A stretch of DNA of 41,987 bases from Paenibacillus albidus (GCF_014644435.1 NZ_BMKR01000051.1:1-41987); one strand, 5' to 3'; positions 1-9,324 are shown, numbered from the stretch's first letter. Notes: generated by a model not told the origin, from the letters alone. A program made the numbers and translations.

Positions 1-67
1 TGGAGTTTGATCTATTATCCATGAGTTGTACTTTCCGTGTCCACCTCTTAGTCTAAATCAGAACGCT

Positions 68-275
68 CCATTCTGATGCACTTTGTGCAGCCAAATCGCT
101 CTGGGAGGGCCCAATCGCTCCATTCTGATGCACTTTGTGCAGCCAAATCGCTCTGGGAGGGCCCAATCTCTCCATTCTGATGCACTTTGTGCAGCCAAAT
201 CGCTCCGGGCGGGACCAAACTCCCCATTCTGATGCACTTTGTGCAGCGAAATGGCCCCGGGCGGATAACCCGCCA
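68..275. repeat. Four tandem copies of a 52-bp dyad repeat
   Basis: Units begin at 68, 120, 172 and 224, exactly 52 bp apart. Each opens with the near-palindrome TTCTGATGCACTTTGTGCAG, followed by CCAAAT and a G/C-rich tail. The first two units are nearly identical; the third and fourth drift, mainly in the tail. Short open frames cross the array only because 52-bp units lack stops. Related but more diverged units occur at 16258-16442. The copies could form small RNA hairpins or bind a protein; function unknown. Confidence 0.9.
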
Positions 276-290
276 AGTACCCAACAACAG

Positions 291-331
291 AAGGGAAGCC
301 CCTAAGCCATTGCGGCTCGGGGGCTTCCCTT
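291..331 (-). terminator. Terminator of the M14 carboxypeptidase gene
   Basis: A long hairpin with arms AAGGGAAGCCCC and GGGGCTTCCCTT encloses a small inner stem. It lies about 30 bases beyond the stop codon of the minus-strand gene. On the minus strand the stem is followed by a T-rich stretch, so it should end that transcript and insulate it from the tandem repeats. Confidence 0.75.
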
Positions 332-360
332 CTTCTCTAGAATTGAAAAATGAAGCTGAA

Positions 361-3300
361 TTATTGCAAATTCAGAATATTGTTGATCACAACCGCAGCT
401 TGCGCGCGGTTGGCAATGCCTTTTGGAGCAAAGGTGTCCGCAGTCAAACCTTTCACAATACCTTCCTGGGTCAGCAGCGCAACCGCTTCTTTCCCATAGG
501 AAGCGATGCTGCCCTTGTCTTTGAAGCCCGCGAGTGCGGCATCGACGTTTGTTACCGCTTTGCCTTTGAACTTCTTCAGGGCATTCGCCGAGATAATCGC
601 CATTTCTACGCGGGTAATCGGGCGGTTAGGCTCAAACTTGCCATTGCCTACCCCTTGAATCAAGCCATTGTTGACTCCGGCGGCAATGTAGCTGTACGCC
701 CAATCCGATGCCTTCACATCACTGAAGGAAGCCGCTGCGTCTCCGGCCTGGAGTTCAAAGGCACGGACGATCATAGTAATGAATTCGGCGCGTGTTACTT
801 CTTTGAGCGGTGCGAACGAGCTGCCGCCTACGCCGTTGATGATGCCTTTAGCTGTCAGTTCCTCGATAGCCGATGTTGCCCAGGCCACTTTACCGAGATC
901 TGTAAAGCTGGGCGCTGCTGGTGCCGGGGTAGCCGTTGGCTGCTGTGAAGCAGCAGGCGCCTCGGTTGCTGCCGGTGTTGCGGTTGGTACCGGTGTTGCG
1001 GACGGAACAACAGGTACACTTGAACCCGGGTTAGATGGTGTTTCCGGTTCAGGTTCAAGTCCGCCGTGATCCATACCATCTGCTTCCGTAGCTGCCGGAG
1101 CGGATGCGTAGATCGCGTTCGCCAGTAATCTGAACTGGTTCTGCGGATGATATTTGTTGAGCAGATCATTCGCGAACAACGTCACATGGACCTTGTCTGT
1201 TTGATAATTCAGTGCCAGGACTTGCCCTTTGGCAGCATCGCTGTTCGGCCACCATCCGGCCTTGAAGAAGTCTTCGCCCGTTCCGTATTTCGCCAGGACT
1301 TCAGCGCCTTCCGGAACTGCCGTGATATAGGCGGCAGATACTGTATACAGATATTCATTATCTGCGTATGGAGCGGTAATTACGCTGTCTTGCGAGACGG
1401 TTGCTTTGAACAAGCCTTCATGTGCCGAGGCTTTGTTCGATTGGTTCACCGGATTGGCATAATCCAGACCCGGCAGAACATTAAGGGCTTTAATATTACT
1501 TAACATCGTGCGGCCATAACCGATAAACGGCTTGCCGGAAGCAATCAGATTCGTGCCTGAGTTAACCAGGACATCTGCCGCTGCTGTATCCGTTGTTACT
1601 TTAAAACCAAGGTCGGCAACAATAAAGGAAGCTGCACCTCCAATTGCCACACTCGGCTGTTTCAACAATTTGCCCGTCTTGTCTCCGTATGCACTAAAGG
1701 GCACGAGATCAAGGAGGTACTTGGAGGCAACCAATCTAAGGTTCGATCTGGAGACCAGAAAGCTGCCTTTTTCATAACCGGGTCCTCCGTTTGTCAACAG
1801 GGTTACTGCTTTTTTGTTCGCAAGCAGCTCATTGACCGCTTTGATGGCATCGTTGTTGCTGTTACGGATCACATAATTCTGTTCAAACCGGTATTGATTC
1901 AGATCTGTAGTCGGAATTACGAGGCTGCCGACCTGTTCTGTCTTACCGGTGAATGCACCCGCTGTACGGCTGATATAACGGTCAAATCCGCGCATGTCGG
2001 CGAAATTCTGCACCGTATCGGAATACATCGCATCGAAATCGGATACGTCTATTCCGTTGTACAGAACCAGGTTGGCATAGCCGCGTTTGGCCTGATGCAT
2101 ATTCACTACATAAGTTCCTGCCGGATAATAGACTCCATCGACAGATACGGAGGTTGTAGTCTTCTCTACCTTCACACCATTGCGAAGCAGGTATTGCACC
2201 ATTTTATAGGTTTCCAGCTCATTTTTTTGCAGCTCTTTGGCTACAGGAAGCACATAGTATTCAGGGAAAAAGTTCGCATCCAACGCGTCACGTTCGCGGC
2301 CGATCGACTCATATTTGGCATTTACCAGATACTTATCTACAGCTTTATTGTCTTCATTGTTCAGGCCGCGTTTGAAGATTTCCAATTGGTTCAGGAACAA
2401 CTTCTCTTTGTTGTCCTGTACATAATTTGTGGCAGCCAAGGTCGCATAATAGAAAGCGTCCAGGGAATCCTCATTCAGCTCAGGCACTTCAATCGTATGT
2501 CCAAGCGCCCCTTGATGCATGGCATAAACGGCAGTGTATGCCGGGGAAGCGTCATCCCAGCCTGTAGCATTGCCATAAGGATCTTCGTAGTTCGGATCAT
2601 TTTTCAGTTTCTCGGCTTCCAGATAAGGAATGTGATACTCATCATATTTGGTGTTGGCAATTCCGGCATTACCCATTGCTTTCGCCTGGTCGATCATGTT
2701 GTCCATGACCAGATCATATTCGATATTCGGATCATGCGGCGGTGTACAAGGCTCAATCAGGAACCCGTCAACAAATCCATGCATGTCCAGGAAGCTCAGC
2801 GGTGTCCACTTGGCGATTTGTGTCGTCACCGCCCGGGTCTCCGGCTGCGTCTGGTAAGAGTTGTCACGGTTCGGATCAAGGAGCGTGGAGGTCGCACGTG
2901 TATTCAGAGCCCGCCCATCCGGATTCTCCACATAATCGAGCAGGAAAATCACATTGTCCAGTGCCGCGTCGACATCCAGGGCAACCGGAACGACATTGCC
3001 GCTCGCATCCGTCGTATCATAAGTCACGATTTTCTGGGTCATCAATGTATCCAAAAACTTGATAATCACATCAACGCCGTTGGCTTCATCGGCATGAATA
3101 TTATTCAGCCAGATGGGCACTTTATAATCCTTCAGTTCTCCGCTTTTGATCTTCTCCTGCAAGGCGGCAGGATCATTGGTCATCAGCGGCAGCGTTTCGT
3201 TCAAATATTGGTCTACGGACGCCTTGTCTTTGGCGACAATCGAGAAGTGAATAGCCCGTCCCTGTGTGGACGTTCCGATCTGCTGATACTCCACATAACG

Positions 3301-3945
3301 GCCGTATTTATTGTTGCTGTCAGCGGTGATCCGATCAATCGCCGGTTTAATCTCATCATATGTATGATAGGTATCATACGGGTTCAGCTTGACCTGCTGC
3401 TGTGCCAGGACTTCTCCGTCAGGCGAGGTTCCCGTCAGGTTATACAGTCCGGCAAGCTTCACATACTCGGCGCGAATGCCGCTAAGTGATAGATTCTGGC
3501 CGTAAGGCATGTCGAAATAGACCAGAGCTGTGACCGTAGATTGTGCGGCAGGCTCATAGGCTACCTTAAGGAATGGATCTCCCGTATATGCTTTAGCTTT
3601 GGAGTCCCATTTCTTCCATTGTGCCAGCGGCTTCGTTTCCTCAGCTGTTCTGCCAAAATTCCAGGTAATCTGCTCAGGGGCTACACCTTCAGGAAGGTTG
3701 AGCGTAAGAGGCATGATTCTGGCATCCGTCATGGAGGCTTGATAGACTTCTGTTGATACCGACGGTATCGGGGCTGAAATGACTTCCTGGGCGACACCGG
3801 AAGCGGCAGCATTATCCGGGCTTGCCGGTGCTATAACGGATTGCGGCAACACCCCGGTTGCAGCTTCATTGGCATAAGCTGCCGGGAGCAGACCCGACAA
3901 CATCATAGTTAATGCAATTAATAAAGATAATATTCTCTTAGACAT
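361..3945 (-). CDS. SLH-anchored M14-family zinc carboxypeptidase
   Basis: A secreted metallopeptidase predicted to hydrolyse peptide bonds at the cell surface. Counting from the upstream ATG (3948), residues 1-26 are a signal peptide. The M14 core shows the zinc motif HADE (H285, E288), NPDGR at 342-346, a D-x-NRD motif near 358, the third zinc ligand H390 in LDMHG, and a candidate catalytic Glu in HTIEVPE near 487. A Pro/Ala/Thr-rich linker near 1000 leads to three SLH domains in the last 180 residues, which bind secondary cell-wall polymer. At about 1195 residues it is far longer than soluble M14 enzymes; the middle is unassigned. GGGAGGT is only 2 bases from the first ATG but 5 from the second, so 3945 is chosen. 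The substrate cannot be told. Confidence 0.88.
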   Translation of the reverse strand: MSKRILSLLIALTMMLSGLLPAAYANEAATGVLPQSVIAPASPDNAAASGVAQEVISAPIPSVSTEVYQASMTDARIMPLTLNLPEGVAPEQITWNFGRTAEETKPLAQWKKWDSKAKAYTGDPFLKVAYEPAAQSTVTALVYFDMPYGQNLSLSGIRAEYVKLAGLYNLTGTSPDGEVLAQQQVKLNPYDTYHTYDEIKPAIDRITADSNNKYGRYVEYQQIGTSTQGRAIHFSIVAKDKASVDQYLNETLPLMTNDPAALQEKIKSGELKDYKVPIWLNNIHADEANGVDVIIKFLDTLMTQKIVTYDTTDASGNVVPVALDVDAALDNVIFLLDYVENPDGRALNTRATSTLLDPNRDNSYQTQPETRAVTTQIAKWTPLSFLDMHGFVDGFLIEPCTPPHDPNIEYDLVMDNMIDQAKAMGNAGIANTKYDEYHIPYLEAEKLKNDPNYEDPYGNATGWDDASPAYTAVYAMHQGALGHTIEVPELNEDSLDAFYYATLAATNYVQDNKEKLFLNQLEIFKRGLNNEDNKAVDKYLVNAKYESIGRERDALDANFFPEYYVLPVAKELQKNELETYKMVQYLLRNGVKVEKTTTSVSVDGVYYPAGTYVVNMHQAKRGYANLVLYNGIDVSDFDAMYSDTVQNFADMRGFDRYISRTAGAFTGKTEQVGSLVIPTTDLNQYRFEQNYVIRNSNNDAIKAVNELLANKKAVTLLTNGGPGYEKGSFLVSRSNLRLVASKYLLDLVPFSAYGDKTGKLLKQPSVAIGGAASFIVADLGFKVTTDTAAADVLVNSGTNLIASGKPFIGYGRTMLSNIKALNVLPGLDYANPVNQSNKASAHEGLFKATVSQDSVITAPYADNEYLYTVSAAYITAVPEGAEVLAKYGTGEDFFKAGWWPNSDAAKGQVLALNYQTDKVHVTLFANDLLNKYHPQNQFRLLANAIYASAPAATEADGMDHGGLEPEPETPSNPGSSVPVVPSATPVPTATPAATEAPAASQQPTATPAPAAPSFTDLGKVAWATSAIEELTAKGIINGVGGSSFAPLKEVTRAEFITMIVRAFELQAGDAAASFSDVKASDWAYSYIAAGVNNGLIQGVGNGKFEPNRPITRVEMAIISANALKKFKGKAVTNVDAALAGFKDKGSIASYGKEAVALLTQEGIVKGLTADTFAPKGIANRAQAAVVINNILNLQ

Positions 3946-3948
3946 CAT

Positions 3949-4483
3949 TTACCTCCCAGGATTCTCTCTCTATTTGCAGGATTACTAGTAAAACCTTTAT
4001 CTCCCTATCAATAATTTATGCATCCCTCCATTCATATCGCCACGTAAACTACCATGAATATGTTATATTCACATCGTTTGTAACGAATTAATATACACAA
4101 ATTGCTTTTTATATTCATATATAAATCAATATAATATAGCATTTAATCCAAAAGCGGAAGCTTTTTAATAGATTTCACACAAAAAAATATATTCTATTAA
4201 AAGTAAGCATTTAAAATCAAAAAACCACGATTTCCCCATGCTTACGGACTCAGTCGCACCTATTCATGGAAATCTGCAAAACAGGCCATATAGAGAAATT
4301 AAGCACTGTAGGTCCGTAAGCTCAGCTATAGTATCCCGTTTTCCCATTCATTCCTTATCATTCATTGAACAGCAAAAAAGGCTGCGCCTCTTATAGAGAC
4401 ACAAACCTTTTGTGTTACGCCCCCGCCCGCCTAACCGGTCCTTATTCCCGGACCCTCAGTTGCCAGCGTGACTTCTTATCCTG
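3949..4483. other. AT-rich intergenic region with a 10-bp inverted repeat
   Basis: About 535 bases with no supported gene. The half next to the carboxypeptidase is very AT-rich and should hold its promoter, which I cannot place. GCTTACGGAC (4240-4249) is repeated inverted as GTCCGTAAGC (4312-4321) around a 62-base centre, like a small mobile or REP-like unit. Near 4374-4392 the minus strand reads AGGC-GCA-GCCT followed by six T, a weak terminator candidate for the small gene at 4484-4690. Confidence 0.5.
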
Positions 4484-4690
4484 TTATTGCCCAAACCCTA
4501 CACGGGCCCGCTGCCGCTCTTTGGTATCCACATCAACCGAACGGATGGACGTGATTGGAATATACAGCTCCTGATAGTCAGTCCGGTATTTAACGAATTT
4601 GTCACTTACGGCTTCCAGGACTCCCTTGCTCTCATTCGAGCAATCGAGGAAATAAATGGTTACCTTTTTGCCTTGTAATGCCTCCAGCAT
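4484..4690 (-). CDS. Small Lsm-like (DUF2642-like) protein
   Basis: A 68-residue protein of unknown function. Its pattern (a turn of VTIYFLD, then GVLEAVSDKFVKY and ELYIPITSIRSV) resembles the five-stranded Sm/Lsm-like fold of DUF2642-type proteins of Bacillales. Assignment is by pattern only. The frame can be opened from a GTG at 4699, but AAAGGAG overlaps that codon and sits 8 bases before the ATG at 4690, so 4690 is preferred. It follows clpP by 19 bases on the same strand and is probably co-transcribed. The C-terminus is short and basic (KERQRARVGFG). Confidence 0.6.
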   Translation of the reverse strand: MLEALQGKKVTIYFLDCSNESKGVLEAVSDKFVKYRTDYQELYIPITSIRSVDVDTKERQRARVGFGQ

Positions 4691-4709
4691 TTCATTCACT
4701 CCTTTGTTC

Positions 4710-5291
4710 TTATAAATGGGTGATGATTTTGTCGATCATTCCGTAGTCCAGCGCTTCTTCAGCCGTCATGAAGTAATCACGTTCCATATCCGCCCGGATT
4801 TTGTCCGCCGGGAGTCCGGTGCGTTCCTCCATAATATCCACGACTTTTTTCTTCAACCGCAGAATCCGTCTGGCTGAAATTTCAATGTCACTGGCCGGGC
4901 CTTGCGCGCCGCCGCTCGGCTGGTGAATCATAATCTCGCTGTTCGGGAGCGCATAACGTTTGCCTTTGGCCCCCGCTACCAGCAGCAGCGAAGCAAAAGA
5001 AGCCGCAAAACCGATACAGATTGTGCTCACCTGCGGCTTGATTAATTGCATCGTATCATAAATACTGAACCCGGCGCTAACCGAACCGCCGGGGCTGTTG
5101 ATATACATCTGGATATCTTTGTCCGGGTCGTCGGCCGCGAGAAATAACAGCTGGGCAATAATGCTGTTCGCGAGCGGATCGTCAATCGCCGCCCCCACAA
5201 ATACAATCCGGTCCTTCAGCAGCCGGGAATAAATATCGTAGGAGCGTTCTCCCTGATTCGTCTGTTCAATAACATAAGGCATGTAACTCAT
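4710..5291 (-). CDS. clpP: ATP-dependent Clp protease proteolytic subunit (stand-alone ClpP paralogue)
   Basis: Serine peptidase subunit that forms the cytoplasmic ClpP tetradecamer and degrades proteins fed by Clp ATPases. Starting at MSYMPYVIEQ, preceded by GGAGGT 9 bases upstream, the protein is 193 residues. The triad falls at the canonical positions: S98 in GFAAS, H123 in IMIHQPSGG and D172 in RDYF. The oligomerisation motif YINSPGGS is intact. The stretch after the nucleophile (GFAASFASLLL) departs from the common GMAASMGAFLL, suggesting a secondary paralogue rather than the housekeeping copy. The frame extends upstream to 5312 without ribosome-site support. No clpX neighbours it; a small Lsm-like gene follows by 19 bases. 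Confidence 0.93.
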   Translation of the reverse strand: MSYMPYVIEQTNQGERSYDIYSRLLKDRIVFVGAAIDDPLANSIIAQLLFLAADDPDKDIQMYINSPGGSVSAGFSIYDTMQLIKPQVSTICIGFAASFASLLLVAGAKGKRYALPNSEIMIHQPSGGAQGPASDIEISARRILRLKKKVVDIMEERTGLPADKIRADMERDYFMTAEEALDYGMIDKIITHL

Positions 5292-5446
5292 CGAAATACG
5301 ACCTCCATCCATCTTTGAATTGTTGGTTCTGAGATGTAGACGGATTAAGGGACGGATAGGATACGCTGAAGCGGGTCAAGAATAAATTTAATGCGGAGCG
5401 TATCTTCAAGCTGCCTTCGTTCGTTTATTATTAAGAAGAGACTGAA

Positions 5447-6241
5447 ATGACTTTACCGGAAAAGAGGGCGCTTACGATGATCATCCTTGAAGAACAAAAC
5501 CAATATCACACACCGGATGAGCGGAACACCTTATCTCTGCAGGCCGCTCTGAGCAGGTATTGTCTGTCCCTGACGAAGTCCCCGCGGGAAGCGGAGGATC
5601 TGGCACAGGAGACTTGGATCAAGACACTGGAGTTTCTGGACAAAATAAAACTTGCCGACCGGGGCAGCCATCCCAATCCGGAAGCGCTGCTGCTGCGTAT
5701 TGCCAAACATGCCTGGATCGATCAGACCAGACGCAAATCCGTGTTCTTCCGCGTACTGAAACTTGTGGAAGCCGAAGCGGCTGAGCCGCCGGTTATTCTG
5801 GAACAAGGATCGTTTGAGATCAAAGCCGTATTCCAGGCCTTGCTTGCGCATCTGTCCCCACTGCAACAAGCGGTGTTCCTGCTGCGGGAGGTATTCCACT
5901 ATTCCGCGGCAGAAGCTGCGGAGCGGATCGGAACGACCGAAGGTGCGGTCAAAGCGGCGCTGCACCGGGCCCGGCAAGCAATGCCGGCTGTGCGCGAAGA
6001 ACTGCTGGCAGACGGTCTGCCGCTGCCGCAGGATGCAGAAATGACCGACACATTGGAACAGCTTGCGTCCGCTTACGTTCAAGGGGAGATTGATGAACTG
6101 ATCGGGCTGGTGCAAAGCGAAGCGGGACAGGGACCGGTCATGGCGGTATCCAGCCAAATGATTCAGACACCTGCTTACGGCGGACCTGTCTCCGGTGGCT
6201 TGGGCTATGCTTATTCCGGCGGCGTACGGATGGTTGCCTAA
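5447..6241 (+). CDS. ECF-type sigma-70 family RNA polymerase sigma factor with C-terminal tail
   Basis: Alternative sigma factor of about 264 residues. Region 2 is visible at about 35-100 (SPREAEDLAQETWIK, then AKHAWIDQTRRK, the -10 recognition helix). Region 4 lies at about 135-185 (LSPLQQAVFLLREVF, then AAERIGTTEGAVKAALHRAR, the -35 helix-turn-helix). After it a segment, LEQLASAYVQGEIDELIGLV, resembles the first helix of the SnoaL-like domain carried by ECF41/SigJ-type factors, but the domain then ends in a Gly/Ser/Tyr-rich tail, so it seems degenerate. No anti-sigma gene is adjacent. ATG 5447 lacks a good ribosome site; the in-frame ATG at 5477 has GAGG upstream and is an alternative. An epimerase gene starts 34 bases after the stop. 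Confidence 0.85.
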   Translation: MTLPEKRALTMIILEEQNQYHTPDERNTLSLQAALSRYCLSLTKSPREAEDLAQETWIKTLEFLDKIKLADRGSHPNPEALLLRIAKHAWIDQTRRKSVFFRVLKLVEAEAAEPPVILEQGSFEIKAVFQALLAHLSPLQQAVFLLREVFHYSAAEAAERIGTTEGAVKAALHRARQAMPAVREELLADGLPLPQDAEMTDTLEQLASAYVQGEIDELIGLVQSEAGQGPVMAVSSQMIQTPAYGGPVSGGLGYAYSGGVRMVA

Positions 6242-6275
6242 ACTTATACGAACAAGAATAGTTAGGAGGAATGAT

Positions 6276-7160
6276 ATGCGCAAGATTCTAATTATGGGAG
6301 GCACACGTTTTTTCGGCAAAAGACTGGTAGAGCGGCTACTGGAGGAGGCGGACAACGAAGTGACGATTCTGACCCGCGGGGAAACTGCCGATCCCTTCGG
6401 AGAGCGGGTAGAGCGGCTGCATGCGGACCGCACGGATGCGGGGGCTCTTGCCCTCGCAGTCGGCCATACCCGGTGGGATATCGTATACGACAACATTTGT
6501 TATTCACCCGATGAGGCGGCAGAGGCCTGCCGGATTTTTGCAGGCATGACAGAGCGGTACATCTTTACTTCCAGTTTATCCGTGTACGACTTCAGCAGCG
6601 AGGCGTTGACTGAGGCTCTATTTGATCCCGAGACTTACCCTGTGCAAGCAGGCGGCAAAGCCGACTTCTCCTACACGGAAGCAAAAAGACAGGCCGAAGC
6701 CGTCTTCATGCAGCAGGCTGAATTCCCTGTCGCTGCCGTCCGTTTCCCTATCGTGCTGGGAACGGATGATTATACGGAGAGGCTGCATTTTCACATTAAA
6801 CATGTCCGGAAAGGACAGCCGATCGGACTACCGAATCCGGATGCCGCAATCTCCTTCATCCGTTCCGATGAAGCCGCCGGGTTCCTGTACAAGCTTGGAT
6901 GCTCCAGTTTGACAGGGCCGGTAAACGCCTGCTCGGACGGCACCGTCACCATCCGGGAGCTTATCGCCATGATAGAACAGGAGACAGGGCAGGCCGCACA
7001 AATGCATAAGGTTACGGCCGATGAACACATGTCCCCTTTTGGGATCGAACAATCCTGGTTCATGGACACGGCCAAAGCCCGGTCGCACGGATTCCGCTTC
7101 CTGAAGCTCGGGGAATGGCTGCCTGAGCTTATTCATGAGCTGAACAGCAGTATCGATTGA
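6276..7160 (+). CDS. NAD-dependent epimerase/dehydratase (extended SDR)
   Basis: Rossmann-fold oxidoreductase of the extended SDR class, 294 residues. The N-terminus MRKILIMGGTRFFGKRL carries the nucleotide-binding glycine motif in its GGTxFxG form. The catalytic pair is in YTEAK (Tyr and Lys), with the upstream Ser in FTSSLSVYDF. The substrate is not evident; similar proteins are annotated as nucleoside-diphosphate-sugar epimerases or reductases. ATG 6276 is preceded by TAGGAGG at 5 bases, so the upstream frame extension overlapping the sigma gene is not used. The 34-base gap suggests co-transcription with the sigma factor gene. Confidence 0.88.
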   Translation: MRKILIMGGTRFFGKRLVERLLEEADNEVTILTRGETADPFGERVERLHADRTDAGALALAVGHTRWDIVYDNICYSPDEAAEACRIFAGMTERYIFTSSLSVYDFSSEALTEALFDPETYPVQAGGKADFSYTEAKRQAEAVFMQQAEFPVAAVRFPIVLGTDDYTERLHFHIKHVRKGQPIGLPNPDAAISFIRSDEAAGFLYKLGCSSLTGPVNACSDGTVTIRELIAMIEQETGQAAQMHKVTADEHMSPFGIEQSWFMDTAKARSHGFRFLKLGEWLPELIHELNSSID

Positions 7161-7200
7161 AGCGAGACGGACTCTATATCCGCTGCTATATACAACACTA

Positions 7201-9201
7201 CTAGACGTTCACCAATTCGCGTTCCTTGCTCTCTTCTACGGTGCGGCTAACCTCTTCCTCACGGGAATCAGTTAATGAAGGCAAGGTTAATGACTGAGGC
7301 TCGGCTGTAGGCCTTTCCGCTTCCGCTTCCTCCTGCTTCTCCGCTGCGGGATCAGCAAGCACTGTGTGCCTGTCTTGGACCTGGGCCTGGAGTGATGGGA
7401 CCTGTTCTTGGAGCAGAGTCCCCGCTTCCGGTTCAGGGTCAGAGTCAGCCACAGGCCCTGCCTCCTCCGTCCCGGAATCCATCTTGAACACATGAATCTC
7501 ATGGAACAGCTTCTGTGAGATTTCATCAATCTCCGTCGCCTGGCGGGCTATATCGCGGATGGCATGATCCTGCTGCATGCTGGAGGCATTCACTTCCTGC
7601 ACTCCCGCCGCCGTCTCTTCGGCAATGGCCGCCACGGAATGAACGGATTCTGCCAGCCTTGAATTCACAGTCTGCGCCACATCCACCTTCTCATGGATTT
7701 GCCCGATTTGCTTGCTGATCTGCAGCATGGACCGGTCAATCGCTTCAAAGGACACCAGCGTCTCCCCGGCTTTCACATCCTGTTCCTCCAGACTGCCACG
7801 GGTCTCCAGCATATATACCTGGAACTCGTCCATCCCCTGCTGCAGTGCGCCCATAATCTCGCTGATATGTGCAGAAGATTCCTTGGTCTGCAGGGAGAGC
7901 TGTCTGACCTCATCGGCAATAACGGCAAACCCTTTCCCGTGAGCTCCGGCGCGCGCGGCCTCTATGGACGCATTCAACGACAGAATATTGGTCTGCTTGG
8001 AGATTTCTGTTATGGAATCGGTAATTCTGGAGATGTCCCCGGCTTGGCGGGCGAGCTTTTGCAGCGCTTCGTACACTTTGCTTACTGCCATACGGGATTG
8101 CACGGAGGCTTCCCGCAACGAGGTTACAGCAGCCGAGCCCTTTTGTGTATTCTGGTTGGCGGTATTACTGGTTGACAGCATCATTTCGGTATATTCCGTA
8201 ATCTCCTGTACCTCCTGCTCCAGCTCGCGGATCAGGGCTGCACTATGCTCCGATTGACCTGCCTGGTTGTCCGCGCCGGCTGCGATTTCCTGAATCGTCT
8301 GTACAACCTCCTGATTCGTATAGGCGGTAATCTCCGAGGATTGGCGGAATGAACCGGAATACCTCGCCAGGGAGGAAGCCACGGACCGGGTCTGCATCAG
8401 CATGTCCCTCACCCGCTCCACCATATGGTCAAAATGATGGCTGAGCTGCCCCAGCTCATCCTTATACGGAGACCGGATCTGCTGCCGCAGGTCGCCTTCC
8501 GCGATCTGGCGAACCGCCGCCTGCAGCTTGTTCACCGGCAATACGAAGGAGCGGATCAGCCCTCCGGCAATGATCACAGTGAACAGCAGCACCAGCACAG
8601 CGGCATAGAGCGAAATCGAAGAGGTATGGTCCAACAGCTGAAAGGAATAACTCTGCGCAGCCTCGGCATTCTCCGCAGCGGCGGCGTACAATCTTTTGTT
8701 GGTAGTAAGCATGGCTGCGTTAAGCGTCCTTGCATCAGTATGTATTTTGTCGCTTTGTTCCAGCAGAGCCATAGGGTCCAGGCTGTCATCCTTCATCGTC
8801 TTGATCAGACTGTCGATCAGACCGTTATATTCGGCCAGCTGGCTCTGCAAAAAAAGCAAAGTCTCTTGGGCCGGCGCCCCTTCGGCAAACTGAACCTTGG
8901 CCACTTCACCTTTCAATTCACGGTGCTTGTCCTTAAGCGGATTCACCAGCTCCAGATCCCCGGAGCCTGTCAGCGATGCTTCCAGATTATTTATTTCCTG
9001 CAGCAGCTGGGTCATCGTAGCCACCGTAACTCTGATCTCCATCTCTCTTTTTTGCGTAACCATCGACGTTTCCACTTGATTAATTTTATATCCCTGGTAT
9101 AAGGCAACGCCGAGAAAAATGAATGCCACAGCAGAAAAACTTAAGATCAGTTTCCATTTCATCGAAAGGTGCAGCAGGCGATTCCCCATCAAACTAATCA
9201 T
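7201..9201 (-). CDS. Methyl-accepting chemotaxis protein
   Basis: Membrane chemoreceptor, 666 residues, that would signal ligand state to CheA/CheW. Transmembrane segments lie at about 15-37 and 187-210, bracketing an extracellular helical (four-helix-bundle type) sensor of about 150 residues with no recognisable ligand motif. A HAMP domain follows (about 210-265), then the coiled-coil signalling domain with its hairpin tip in EISKQTNILSLNASIEAARAG and GKGFAVIADEVRQLS. The last 90 residues form an unusual Glu/Pro/Ala-rich tail without a CheR-tethering pentapeptide. Start choice is open: GGAGG abuts ATG 9201 and lies 12 bases before ATG 9189. It stands alone. Confidence 0.95.
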   Translation of the reverse strand: MISLMGNRLLHLSMKWKLILSFSAVAFIFLGVALYQGYKINQVETSMVTQKREMEIRVTVATMTQLLQEINNLEASLTGSGDLELVNPLKDKHRELKGEVAKVQFAEGAPAQETLLFLQSQLAEYNGLIDSLIKTMKDDSLDPMALLEQSDKIHTDARTLNAAMLTTNKRLYAAAAENAEAAQSYSFQLLDHTSSISLYAAVLVLLFTVIIAGGLIRSFVLPVNKLQAAVRQIAEGDLRQQIRSPYKDELGQLSHHFDHMVERVRDMLMQTRSVASSLARYSGSFRQSSEITAYTNQEVVQTIQEIAAGADNQAGQSEHSAALIRELEQEVQEITEYTEMMLSTSNTANQNTQKGSAAVTSLREASVQSRMAVSKVYEALQKLARQAGDISRITDSITEISKQTNILSLNASIEAARAGAHGKGFAVIADEVRQLSLQTKESSAHISEIMGALQQGMDEFQVYMLETRGSLEEQDVKAGETLVSFEAIDRSMLQISKQIGQIHEKVDVAQTVNSRLAESVHSVAAIAEETAAGVQEVNASSMQQDHAIRDIARQATEIDEISQKLFHEIHVFKMDSGTEEAGPVADSDPEPEAGTLLQEQVPSLQAQVQDRHTVLADPAAEKQEEAEAERPTAEPQSLTLPSLTDSREEEVSRTVEESKERELVNV

Positions 9202-9324
9202 CCTCCATCTTTAGCATCAGAATGCGACAGGTACTTTTTACCTATATTCTTGATTGTAGGAGCCGTAGATTAAACGTTCTGCATAGTTTTGTTCGGGGAA
9301 TGTAAATGTTGTGTCCAATTCTGT

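Noticed and set aside
68..275. CRISPR array
   Set aside because: Units are contiguous and similar along their whole length, with no unique spacers and no cas genes.
48..287. Repeat-peptide open frames across the 52-bp array
   Set aside because: They arise because the repeat unit lacks stops; there is no ribosome site and two frames give equally good repeats.
1894..3489. 531-codon open frame on the plus strand
   Set aside because: It lies wholly antisense to the M14 carboxypeptidase, has no ribosome site, and the minus-strand protein has clear motifs throughout.
5313..5446. CtsR box upstream of clpP
   Set aside because: Only one GGTCAA-like half is present; the tandem heptad repeat is missing.
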